From assembly GCA_949825065.1 (NCBI GenBank), contig OX463844.1, positions 32,713,414-32,777,413 of the forward strand: 64,000 bases of DNA. Direction: 5' to 3'. The DNA is from Odontocerum albicorne. Taxonomy: Eukaryota > Arthropoda > Insecta > Trichoptera > Odontoceridae. Position 1 is the first letter of the stretch; the number at the start of each line of letters is the position of its first letter. Shown piece by piece: positions 23,887-35,869 of this stretch. Both the position numbers and the translations under genes were made by a program. The notes beneath the pieces were generated by a model. The model saw only the letters and a program-made list of their open reading frames with translations, did no database searches and was not told where the DNA came from.

Positions 23887-24115
23887 TACACTTAGGCCTC
23901 GTATAACACAGGTTTATACAACACGGTTTTGATATAACACGGTTGATGAATTGTGGCATATTTTTGTACAACACGCTTTATATAACACGGTTTCAAAAAA
24001 AAATTTTAATTAATTAACATATTTGATTTGGTTCACCCATAGATCCACAGTTTGGGCAGGATCGTCTCTCAGTAAGTAAAATACTGCGCGTACACGTTCA
24101 GTAATAATAGAAAAG

Positions 24116-25386
24116 ATGGAATGGGCTCTTATGATATGGATAGAAGACTGCAATGACAAAAACATACCTATAGACAGAAACATTATTCAAAAGAGAGCAC
24201 TAAAAAATTATAATTTTAAAAATAACTGAATAATCGTCATCTGAAGATCAACAACCATCTCACGATTTTGCTGCTAGTAGAGGATGGTTTGAAAATTTCA
24301 AGAAGCGATTCTCACTACATAATATAAAAATTCGAGGAGAAATTGTCGGCTGACATAGAATCTGTCAAAAAATTTACTTCAGAATTCGCCGAAATTATAA
24401 AAAAATAAGGTCTACACACCAGACCAGATATTCAATGCGGGTGAAACGGGATTGTACTGGAAAAAGATGCCCCATAGAACCTACATATCAAAAAGCGAAA
24501 AACATGCGAAGGGATTCAAGGTGGCGAAAGAAAGAATATTTTATATTTACTCTTATGTTCTAATTCTTCCGGAGATTTCATAATGAAGCCTTTACTTATT
24601 AATCGGTATTTAAACCCCCGAGCACTGAAAGGATGACAAAAGTAATTTGTCTGTTTATTGGAGAGCAAATAAAAAGGCTTGGACCACAGTTATTATTTTT
24701 AAAGATATAAGGGTTTCACAAATGTTTTATACCTGATGCAGAAACTTATATGAGGAAAAAGAATCTTGATTTTTAAATATTATTGATACTGGACAATGCA
24801 CCAGGACATCCGCTTGATTTAAAACATCCAAATGTTGAAATATTATTTTTACCACCAAACACTACGTTTACAATACAGCCCTTGGACCAAGGAATAATTT
24901 CAACATTTAAAGCGTATTATATTTGTCGAACATTTGAAAAAATATTAGATGATATCGATCAAGATGAGAATTTAACAGTTATACAAGTTTGGAAAAAAAT
25001 TCTATTCGAAATTGTGTCGATATGTTTTCTGCATCCGTTGAAGAAATAAAACAATCCACTTTAAATGCTTGCTGGAAAAAGCTGTGGCCAGAATTAGTTC
25101 CTGGAGAAAATTTTGTACCACCAATAGAAGATGAATACCAAAAGACAATTAACATTTGTCGTGGTATTGGTGAAGGAGGATTTGATGATTTTGATATTCA
25201 AGATATCGAATAAATATTGGAGGATCGTACATTGAACGAAGAAGAATTAGTCGAAATGTTGGATGAACCTACCATAATTAATGACTCAGAAAGCAGTTGC
25301 AGCGAAGTAGCCGCATGTTTCACATTAAAAACTATAAATGACGACTTGGGATTGGCTGATAAATTAGAACATTTTTTTATAGAAAA
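24116..25386 (+). pseudogene. Pogo/Tigger transposase, 5' part, inactivated
   Basis: The protein is a CENPB-type DNA-binding region followed by a DDE catalytic domain. Readable in order: LMIWIEDCNDKNIPI (CENPB HTH), SRGWFENFKKRFSLHNIKI, IFNAGETGLYWKKM, ILDNAPGHP (Asp at 24792-24794), IQPLDQGII (Asp at 24885-24887), with 30 residues between the last two. The first catalytic Asp, normally in NADETG, is Gly (GGT, 24440-24442). Stops and frameshifts occur near 24222, 24408, 24700, 24776, 25000 and at TAA 25211-25213. The psq-type N-terminus is missing. The frame ends mid-codon at 25386, where the Helitron begins. Confidence 0.9.
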
Positions 25387-25417
25387 CTAGCTGTACCCTG
25401 CCACGCGTTGCTGTGGC
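25387..25417 (-). terminator. Helitron 3' terminus: hairpin plus CTAG
   Basis: In element orientation: stem gccac (25413-25417), 8-nt loop, gtggc (25400-25404), nine bases, then CTAG at the very end. This is the conserved rolling-circle termination signal arrangement of Helitrons; the following host base is T. Confidence 0.92.
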
Positions 25418-25439
25418 TCAGTCTGGTTAAATGGAAAAG

Positions 25440-27060
25440 AAAGAAAAGAGAAAGCACACGTTTCAATTTTTTTTAATTTCACAATGCGTATACAATATTT
25501 TTGATCTCTTGTATACAATATTTTTGATGTCTTGTATACAATCTGGGTAAACAATATTTTTGATGTCTTTCAGCCACTCTCAGTCTGTTGCGTTTATCAC
25601 CGTGCTTGCAAATGATCGCGTCACTCCAAGAGGTCAATTCACTATATGATTTGAATTCAAATCAAAGATCGATTGCACTGAAAAAGAAGAAAAAAAGTTA
25701 TAAGAAAAACATATAAAATTGCGAAACATTAAAAAACGAACTCAATAATATTGTTAAGTTTGGATACATCTTTGTTCTTGCCGCCAACAATAGCTCACTT
25801 AGCCAATCGTGATTCTTATAATTGATTTGAATATAGGGAAATACTTTTTCAAACAATTCCTCTTTTAACGTCACTAAATTGCAGAAGTTATAGTCTTCCA
25901 ACCTCAGTTCTATTACTGTCATTTACAACTGCATCTCGCAAATGAACGTATACTTCAGAGCGAAGCTTGGTCTGATTCAAACGGATGAACATCAAATGTT
26001 CTGTTTTCTATGACAGTTCACAAATTTGCCCCAATACAACCTTGTAACGACGTTCAGTGATTATAATTATTTTATCGACTTTAATATAAGGCTCGATTCT
26101 AATAAATAGAAAGTTATTTAGGTAAATACATTACAAAAAACTAACAATAATGACAAATTAATACATCTTGTTATAAATCTACATACGATTGGTGTGAGAA
26201 TAGCTCATCTGATCGATCGTTTTTCAGCTCTACACGCATATTTGTAGTTAAGTTCAACGTCTTTACATTTCGCCACAAAGTAGAGTATTTCAGACAACAT
26301 ATAAAATTGCGAAACATAAAAGTAACTAATTAAATGTTAAGGGAAGACAGAGAGATAATTGTAACTAATTAAATGTTAATCAAAGACAAATAGATAATTG
26401 GAACTAACTTAAAAAAATCTCCATTTCTACATACGATTTTGAAATATAAACAAAGATAGAAAATCAAATTCTATATAAAAAAGATACTTTTGATATTCCT
26501 ACTGACCTCTTTCAGCCACTATCAGCCTGTCGCGTACATTCTGTTGAGAAAGAACCAGTTCTGAAGCTGCAGAACGCAATCCCCGTGCATCCTCAAGTCT
26601 GGATACACGTCGTTCTGCTGCTTCCTCGACATTTTGATGAACTAAAGCAAATCGATTGCACTGAAAAAGAAGAAAGAAACTTAAAATATATAAAATTGTC
26701 AAACATTAAAAAAGGGACTGAATAATATTCTTAAGTTCGTAGACATCTTTGTTCTTGGCCCCAACAATAGCTCATTCACTTAGCCAATTGTGATTCTTAT
26801 AATTGATTTGAATATAAGGAAATACTTTTTCAACCAATTCTTCTTGTGACATCACTAAATTGCAGAAGTTATAGTCTTCCAACCTTAGTTCTATTACCGT
26901 CATTTACAACTGCATCTCGCAAATCAACGTATACTTCAGAGCGAAGCTTGGTCCGATTCAAACGGATGAATATCAAATTTTATCAACTTTAATATAGGCC
27001 TCGATAGGCCTCGATTGTAATAAATAGCAAGTTATTTAGGTAAATACATCACATAAAACT
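25440..27060 (-). repeat. Mosaic of rearranged Helitron-derived pieces
   Basis: Blocks match pieces of the main element: 25738-25891 and 26716-26872 match helicase-coding 27912-28069; 25891-26008 and 26873-26983 match Rep-coding 30471-30587; 26195-26298 matches 28133-28238; 26505-26660 matches the N-terminal coding region near 31610-31750; 26016-26180 matches the upstream region 32131-32290. Both composite copies share the same helicase-to-Rep junction (gaagttat joined to agtcttcc). Short frames such as 25698-25922 and 26499-26702 are relics, not genes. Confidence 0.88.
25495..25580. repeat. Short direct repeats near the Helitron 3' end
   Basis: Three copies of tacaatatttttgatstctt with spacers gtatacaat, echoing the single gataaacaatattttttg at 27390 next to the gene's end. 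Confidence 0.8.
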
Positions 27061-27374
27061 AATAATAAATCTTGTTACAAATTAGCAAAAATGGGCAGTT
27101 CGTTAAAAATCTAATGTGACATTTGTTAAAAGTTAGTTGCATGAAACTTTTAATAATTCAAATGTATAAAACATACACAGATATATACCATTAATTCAAA
27201 TGAAAATCAATAATAACAAAAATAACAAAAACCGGTTTAAAAAACCCGAATTGAAAGATATTTAATATTCGGAATTAAAATAAATTGAAATCTATATTGC
27301 GTGTGTTGCCGTTACATTCAACAGTGGGCGCTCTTATTATATTGTCCGTTTTATATACAACTGTTTATTAAATT

Positions 27375-30300
27375 TCACAATGCTTGTGGATAAACAATAT
27401 TTTTTGTTGTCCCATTGTCTGTGCAGATATAGAGATTGTCTGGTTTGCCGACTCTAGAACACGCAACATATAATTGTCCATGTGAGAAGCAATCCGTCTC
27501 TAAATCTAAACCGTACAATTCTAAAGATTGGCCCTGAGCCTTGTTGATGGTGATCGCAAACGCTAATCGAATTGGGAATTGTAATCTCTTAAATTGAAAT
27601 GGCATATCCGTTGGAATCATAGGAATGCGAGGAATGAGGACATCTTCACCTTTGAAAGGTCCTGTCAAAATTGTCGCTTCTACGACGTTGCTCATTAATT
27701 TTTTTACTGCAAGCCGCGTGCCGTTGCAAAGCTTTGGCTGGTTGATATTTCGCAACATGATAATTGGCACGCCAATTTTCAATTGCAGTACGTGCGGTGG
27801 CATCCCTGGCAGATCTAGTGAATTCAAAAATTCTGTTGGATAATTAATTGCTTCATCTGCTTCCACAACAGTGTCGACGGACTTGTATGTGACTACCTCG
27901 CTTTGAATGTTAGACTGAATAATATTGTTAAGTTTGTAGACGTCTTTGTTCTTGGCGGCAAGAATAGCTCGTTCACTCAGCCAATCGTGATTTTTATAAT
28001 TTATTTGAATATTGGGAAATACTTTTTCAACCAATTCTTCTTTTGACGTCACTAAGTTGCAGAAGTTATGAGGCAATGAAATTCGTCCTGAGATCAGATC
28101 AACTGGTACCTTTCCATTCCCGATTTCCAGCAATTGATGTGAGAATATCTCAGCTGATCGATCGTTTTGCAACTGGACACGCATATTTGTAGTTAATTTC
28201 AACGTCTTTACGTGTCGCCACAAAATAGAGTATTTCAGGCAAGCATTTATTTCATCCGCCGGTGTCGATCGAGGAATTACAGGTAATGTTTGCCTGAAAT
28301 CTCCTGCAAGCAATATTAATGCGTTCCCAAATGGTCTGATGTTTCCACGCAAATCTCGCAATGATCGATCAAGAGCTTCGAGCGACTTTTTGTGTGCCAT
28401 TGTGCATTCATCCCAAACAATAACTTTGCATTTCTGCAATACTTTTCCCATGCCGGATGCTTTGGAAACGTTGCACGTGGGAGTTTCAATGAATCGCATG
28501 TTCAATGGCAATTTCAAAGCGGAATGAGCAGTTCTTCCACCTGGTAGAAGTGTCGCAGCTATTCCTGACGACGCAAGAGCTAAGGCTATGCCATTTTGGG
28601 ATCGAATTGCTGCCAGAATCAATCTAATTAGGAACGTTTTACCAGTTCCTCCTGGCGCATCTAAGAAGAAGATTTCTCCAACCCCTTTATTGACAGTTTG
28701 CATTATCTGATCGTAAATGCCTTTTTGCTCAAGCGTTAGCTTAGAAATATTTGATTGCACATACGACAAAAGATCACCCGTGTTGTAATTTTGTTCACGA
28801 CGCCATTCTACGTCGAACAAAGCAGCAGCAGATCGATTCGGTGATGGCATTCCCAATTGATTGAGAACTTTGTTCGCTATTTCTAAGCACAAATCTTCAA
28901 TCATTATCAAAGCTTCGTTGTAGATTTCTGCTGAGAAATCCATGTTCGTATTTGAATTTTCCTCGCGTATTCGACGTAAAATATCTTCAGCTATGTGCGA
29001 TTTATATTTCTCCCATAACTCTGTTGGACATGAAGGAGAGCAGGTGGTCAATATGATTGCAAACAATGCACGAATTTGATGTGGATGTGACATGTTGCAC
29101 ACGTCATTAATGCATACATCCCAGTGTCGGTCGTTCTCCAATAAATTCAGAGCTTGACATGCACTGCGGAAAGTGGCATGTGTAACGCCGTTGACAATTC
29201 TCAATTGCTGGAAAGACGTTGGACCGGGCACATTTACCAACAGCATGCGGAGAAAGAAGCATTCATCTTGATTGGGATGCACGGTGTACAGTCTGCCTAT
29301 CGTATTTTCTTTGAATATGCCAGGTTGTCCGTTGATTCGCTCTCCTCGTTTGCGTCGTTCAAATGATTTTCTACTCGCATTCCACGTGTAATACGTAGAC
29401 ACTTCCGAATACAGCAGTGTTTTCGCAAATGCGTCATTTTGACATAACGTGAAGAAAGCAGTTAATGTTGTAGCCGGTGGATTCAGGGCTATTTGTTGCA
29501 CATTTGCAGCTGTGAAATAAACGCGTTGTCCATTTTCTAGATGCACTGCTAAGTGAACAACAGCTGGACTTCGTTCATGTATGGGAAATGAAAGAATTCG
29601 CCATACAGCTTCATTGCTGCTTATGTATCTTCCAGTCTGATACTGTGCGATTTCATCGATATGTATGACCGCATTCCTATCACTTCTTTCTGGTTGCACG
29701 CCAAAAACTGCCATGTCGCTGCCTTTATTCACGTACTTACAAATGTATTTGATCGATTTAACGGAGTTACAGTATTCCACATTTATGTGCGCTTTGTATG
29801 TTTTTGATAGCAAAGGCGAATATGGAACAACCCAACGGTTGTCTACTTCAATGTCACCGTTTCGCATTTGTATGGTTGCTAATTTACCACCATCTTCTGT
29901 TGATCTTCTTCTGTATAAAGGATATCCATCGTTTCCGGTAACTGTGTTGGATACTAATGCTCGAGGATATCGCTTAGAGCATTTTCCGTCTATCATGCAT
30001 GGCGAATTTGGATTTAGTGTACCGCAAGGTCCATGTATCATATTTTTCGTCACAACTTCATGCAAATTCTTATCGACGTCGGCATCGGGTATTTCAGCGC
30101 ATATTACATTGTCGATTTCGTTTGAAGTGATTTTGTTATAAAGCCAGATTAGTATATGTGCATGTGGCAATCCTCTCTTTTGCCATTCCACTGAGTACAT
30201 CCAGCAGCGCACAGACCCAAACACTTCATGTTTTACCATGAAATTCATCAGCGATTTCAGCTTCTGTCTGAAAACACGTGCTGTGATGTCATGCCTATCC

Positions 30301-31871
30301 ACTGGCGATTGTTCAGGAAATAAGAGCTGCTGTATATCGTCCCAAGCTGGATTGGACGTAAATGTAATGAATAGATCTGGACACCCATAGTGACGAACAT
30401 ACGCAATTGCATCTTGAGCATACTCATGCATATGACGTGGACTGCCTGTATATGAAGATGGCAAAATCGTTAGTCTTCCAACGTTAGTTGTATTACCGTC
30501 ATTTACAACTGCATCTCGCAAATGAACGTATTCTTCAGAGCGAAGCTTGGTCTGATTCAAACGGATGAATATCAAACGTTCTGTTTCAATTTTTGCATAC
30601 ATATCTACGATGTATTGGTGAAACAATTGACGGCATTTCAAAATGTGATTGTCTTCATTCTCTCGAATCATTAATCTGTATGAATAATAGTTCATTGCGC
30701 TGCATTTCTTATTTGTTTCTTCGCCACTGACTGGATTTATCATCTTAACATTGAAGTCATATCCATCGGCACCGTCCCAAAAAATGATTGGATATTGCAG
30801 GGCATCGTAGCATCGATGAGTTTCGGCAACTTTTGTCAATTGATCGTTTCTCCGATGAAGAACAATATCTCTAGGTTGGAATTGATCTCCGACTCTAACA
30901 ATTGCCACTTCGTCTATAGTTGGAGCATTGAACCTTCGCACATGTTCTCCAGTAGGTGTTTTGTCAGCATGAATAACAATCTTGTGTGTATCAGATGGCA
31001 TCATGTCAATTGCTGTTTTGAACAAACGCACTAAATTGTTTTTTTCATGAAGAAGCTCTTGCAGTTGGGAAACGATGGACCTTTTTATGCCGGTAGAAAT
31101 TCCGCAGCGTGCATTCAATTCATCATTGCCATCACCGATGAAATACATTTGTAGGAATTTATGTTCACCATCTGGCAATGGAAGCAGGGAGCCGGCTTTA
31201 TGATAAATTTGTCCTTTCACTTTGAAGGTTGGCATGAATTGAGCTGTTACGATTTCTGCGCCGAAAGACGTCATTTGGAAGCATGAGTTGTATTTCCTGA
31301 TGTTAGATAGGAAATGCTTTGATTCAGCGGTACATCCGGAAAGCAAAGTTTTTAATGGCTCTGGCGGTTCTCCAAGTTGAGACAGTTTAATTTTTCCGGC
31401 GGCACAACACATTCCTTTCGTTTCTCCATTAAATTTTAGAGCCTTGCAATGAGAACACACTTCAGTCATAGTGCCGATGAGAACATGCCGACTTAAACTA
31501 TAATCATCAGCTGGGTTGTACCGGAATGCAAGGCGATTGTAATCGCGTGATTGCTGAGCACGGAGTCGTGTTTGACGCTGATCTTCTGTTTCTCGTTGAC
31601 GTATTTCAGCCATTCTCAGCCTATCGCGTTCATTCTGTTGAGAACGAAGCAATTCTGAAGCTGCAGAACGCGATCGCCGTAATCGCAACCGTATATCCTC
31701 AATTCTGTCTGCACGTCGCTCTAATGCTTCTTCGGCACGTATTTGAGCCATTATTTGTCTGCTTCGCTCGTTTGCTGATGCCCGTTGTTCCTCAGTTTGA
31801 GTTGCAATTACTCACCGCATTGCTTCCGCTCTGCGTGTACGACGACCTAAGTTTGATTTTCTGCGAGGCAT
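27375..31871 (-). CDS. Helitron Rep/PIF1-helicase protein, one early stop
   Basis: A single-exon frame of 1,458 codons from Met 31751 to the stop at 27375. Homologous coding continues upstream in frame to ATG 31869-31871 (MPRRKSNLGRRTRRAEAMR), but codon 20 is TGA (31812-31814). Domains, numbered from Met 31751: coiled, Arg/Glu-rich N-terminus; Helitron-like N region; Rep endonuclease with HUH-type His-Ala-His at 530-532 (GLPHAHILIWL) and paired tyrosines 669 and 673 (IKYICKYVNKG); PIF1 helicase with Walker A GGTGKT near 1033, VIVWDECTM, LAGDFRQTLPVI, AFAITINKAQGQSLE and LYVACSRVG. These nick, unwind and transfer the element by rolling-circle replication. Length and motifs are those of an intact protein; only the N-terminal stop argues against full function, and Met 31751 could bypass it. 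Confidence 0.95.
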
Positions 31872-32545
31872 TATTTTGATAAACTAAAGCAGATCGATTG
31901 CACTGAAAAGACAAAACTTATAAAATACACGAACTAAAAAACAAAGAAAAAACAAAAAAAAATATTAACAAAATATTTCCCTTCAAACGCAGTTGTTTTC
32001 TCTTTGGCTTGGCGGATTCCCTCAGTACATTCGTGGCATCTCTGGAACAAAGGAATCAAATTAATCACATATTCGGTTTGATGTTTCTGAATAATATTAT
32101 TATATTTCGGAAACTCTAGGATGAGTCCTAAGACAGTTGACAAATTTGCCCCAATACAACGATGTAACGACGTTCAGTAATTTTAATTATTTTATCGACT
32201 TTAATATAAGGGAATCGATTCTAATAAATAGCAAGTTATTTAGGTAAATACATTACAAAAAACTAACAATAGTGACATTGTTACAAATCTCCATTACTAC
32301 ATACGATTTGATAGATTTTGAAATATAAACAAAGATACAATTAAATTGTCAAATAATATTTGGTGATGTTTTAATTAAATGTTCGTAATTAGTATTAATT
32401 CACAGTGGATCTAGGTCCATTTAAAGATAGATACAAATCATACAATACATTAGAAAGTCAGTATAATGAAAATTATGAATTAAAACGTCAGTTTAGAGAA
32501 AACAATTTTTCGATTTATAAAAAAAATCAGCAGCTTACCACGTTA
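31872..32545. other. Helitron upstream region
   Basis: Non-coding sequence 5' of the Rep/helicase gene. Blocks ttgccccaatacaacgatg and ctaataaatagcaagttatt recur at 26.02-26.12, 32.55 and 33.83 kb. Presumably holds the promoter; no specific element could be defined. Confidence 0.5.
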
Positions 32546-32576
32546 CAGTTGATAAATTTGCCCCAATACAACGATG

Positions 32577-32811
32577 GGCTGGGCTGAAAAAGCTAGGGTG
32601 TGGGCTGCAAAACATCTGTTGTCCCCGTGGCTTAGTTCGCCCTATATTGGTGGGGTGTATCTTCGCCGAAGGGATGCTATTAGATGAGCCCAGACCTTTT
32701 GATAGCTTCTGTATATAATGTATTATCTGAAATTTATGTGTTTTAAAAGTGTTATTTAAATATAATCTGGACATACTATGCTGCTATCAATAAACCTATT
32801 ATTTATTTATG
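32577..32811 (+). mobile_element. 235-bp retroposon fragment inside the Helitron
   Basis: The block ccccaatacaacgatg|taacgacgttcag, uninterrupted at 32145-32175, is split here by a more GC-rich piece starting ggctgggctgaaaaagctag. The piece contains a short frame (VWAAKHLLSPWLSSPYIGG), an AATAAA near 32789 and an end in ttatttatttatg. ATG at 32574-32576 and 32809-32811 may be a 3-bp duplication. Likely the 5'-truncated 3' end of a LINE of unknown clade. Confidence 0.7.
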
Positions 32812-32890
32812 TAACAACGTTCAGTAAGAAAAAAGAAAGTTAAAACATATAAAATTGTGAAACATTAAAAAAGTAACTGAGCAGCGTAAA

Positions 32891-33970
32891 AGTTTGTTTT
32901 AATTTTCATTTTTTTGCGATATTTCTACGGGTACTTCTTTCTAATGTACCACCAAATAATTTATTTATTTAATCAATGACATAAAAGTGTCTTTATATAC
33001 AAATGAACATGTGACAGGTTATACAAGTACTTAAAATTATTGACAAATAATACAACTTTATCTTAAATTAACATGTGTCACTTTTCTTTTTGAAAAAAGT
33101 TAGGTTAACTTTTGAAATATGAATCAATAATGAAAGTTTTTCATCAAATATAATTCTTAAGTCCATTATTTTTTCACTTAAACAACTTTCCATAATCACT
33201 AAGTCATTTTTATGACAATATAACTATTTTTACCAAGTTTCATTTTAACGTAAAATACATCGCATGTTCGTAATTAGAATTTTTTTTAAATGAACGATTT
33301 TACTTCATATTTTTTAATTTAAATATAATATCAATAGCTTACCACATTTATTGAAGTCAATTATCTATTATCTTATCTATATAAATAAAATTGAATATAT
33401 ATTGAAAGCAAAATAAAAAATCAGTATATATCCAAAATGGCCGTGTTGAGAATGACAGAAATGACAAAAGTTTGTTTTAATTTTCATTTTTTTTGCGATA
33501 TTTCTACGGGTACTTCTTTCTAATGTACCACCAAATAATTTATTTATTTAATTAATGACATAAAAGTGTCTTTATATACAAATGAACATGTGACAGGTTA
33601 TACAAGTACTTAAAATTATTGACAAATAATACAACTTTATCTTAAATTAACATGAAGTCATTGTTTTAAAATTATTTAATATACTGTATTTAAGATCAAT
33701 ATATATTATGTATGTATAACATAGGAATAATGTTTCCAGTTTGAGTATAATATCTTTTCCTTTTTACGTCGTTAAAGTACATCTTTTCCTTTTTACGTCG
33801 TAAAAATACATCGCTAAAATTTTATCGATTCTAATAAATAGCAAGTTATTTAAAAACTAACAAATTTTTTTTAAATGAACGATTTTACTTCATATTTTTT
33901 AATTTAAATATAATATCAATAACTTACCACATTTATTGAAGTCAATTATCTATTATCTTATCTATATAAC
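32891..33970. repeat. Tandem duplication of about 580 bp with divergent centre
   Basis: Two conserved modules repeat in order: 32891-33074 with 33469-33653 (gtttgttttaattttcattt onwards), and 33286-33386 with 33871-33970 (ttaaatgaacgattttactt onwards). The middle parts (33075-33285 and 33654-33870) are of similar length but unrelated by eye. The second module includes tatctattatcttatctata. Confidence 0.85.
33376..33400 (+). repeat. Inverted copy of the Helitron 5' end string
   Basis: TCTATATAAATAAAA in plus orientation, identical over 15 bases to the element's own 5' terminus at 35416-35402 on minus. May be the relic of a second Helitron end in the opposite direction; no partner CTAG end was found. 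Confidence 0.55.
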
Positions 33971-34353
33971 TAAAATTTTATATAAATTAAACGTAAATAT
34001 GATATGATCACAAGTCAATACTTGGAAATGGCGACTCAGTGAGCACTTTCGTAATATAATTGCTCAGTGAGATCACCGTCGGTAAAACAGATCGCAATTG
34101 TTTCGTGTCTCGACTTATAAAGATACGTAATACATAAAAAAATTCTATTATTTATAAAATGAATGATTCAATTTTTATTAAACATAAAATTATTAAATAA
34201 TTTATTTATAATTTATATAGATTTATTTAAGAAGATTAAACGATCGTAAATTCCGAAACGCCGAAAATGATAATCTGACAGCTTATTAATTACATGTCAA
34301 AACACAGGTTCGCGAAAATACTCATTTTTGAATTAAAAATTTTATTATATACA

Positions 34354-34708
<355 letters not shown>

Positions 34709-35030
34709 CAAAAAACATTTCCGTTGACGAATATTAACTTTACTCAAAATTTCAAAGCGATCGGTAGAGAACTTCCGGAGATAAGCTACCAATAATTAAC
34801 GAACATTTACATTTTTATTTATATTTATTTATAAAATGAATGATTCAATTTTTATTAAACATAAAATTATTAAATAATTTATTTATAATTTATATAGATT
34901 TATTTAAGAAGATTAAACGATCGTAAATTCCGAAACGCCGAAAATGATAATCTGACAGCTTATTAATTACATGTCAAAACACAGGTTCGCGAAAATACTC
35001 ATTTTTGAATTAAAAATTTTATTATATACA

Positions 35031-35297
<267 letters not shown>

Positions 35298-35416
35298 CAA
35301 AAAACATTTCCGTTGACGAATATTAACTTTACTCAAAATTTCAAAGCGATCGGTAGAGAACTTCCGGAGATAAGCTACCAATAATTAACGAACATTTACA
35401 TTTTTATTTATATAGA

Positions 35417-35648
35417 TGATCCCATAATGGAAAGAAGTTTGAAACTCAAGAGGGAATCACAAAATATTTTGCCCCCTTGTCACGAAATACGTCAAGATTT
35501 ATACGCTAAAGGGAGCCAATCGCTTATTACAGAATTTTTAATGGCTAAATCCAAAAATACTCCTGAGTCCTCCGATGATGAAAACTCACAACCGATCTCG
35601 AAAAAGAGTCGAACAAGTAGAATTGTTAGTGATAGCGATGATGAATGA
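35417..35648 (+). pseudogene. Pogo/Tigger transposase, 3' part after the Helitron
   Basis: T35417 completes the codon begun by AA at 25385-25386, and the frame runs on without a break: DPIMERSLKLKRES..., then CHEIRQDLYAKGSQSLI and an acidic tail SDSDDE before TGA 35646-35648. The tail is rich in Ser, Asp and Lys, as in Tigger/jerky-like C-termini. The last AATAAA-like string lies near 35719, before the right inverted end. Confidence 0.88.
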
Positions 35649-35869
35649 ATGATCTATTATATGTATGTTATTAAAGTTTTTTCAATAATTATGTAAATGT
35701 ATATTTTGTCGATTTTTTAATAAAAAAATAGAGGATATTAACAAGCTTCGATATTTTATGGAACGCAAAGACTACTTTTGTATGAACTTCAAACCTCGTA
35801 TAACACGGATTTGTATTACACGACGTTTTTGTGGAACCATATGACCGTGTTATACGAGGCCCAGGTGTA

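Noticed and set aside
25698..26702. Short minus frames next to the Helitron gene as separate genes
   Set aside because: They are truncated copies of pieces of the Helitron gene within the mosaic block.
27625..31034. Plus-strand frames of 60-160 codons over the Helitron gene
   Set aside because: Antisense shadows of the long Rep/helicase frame.
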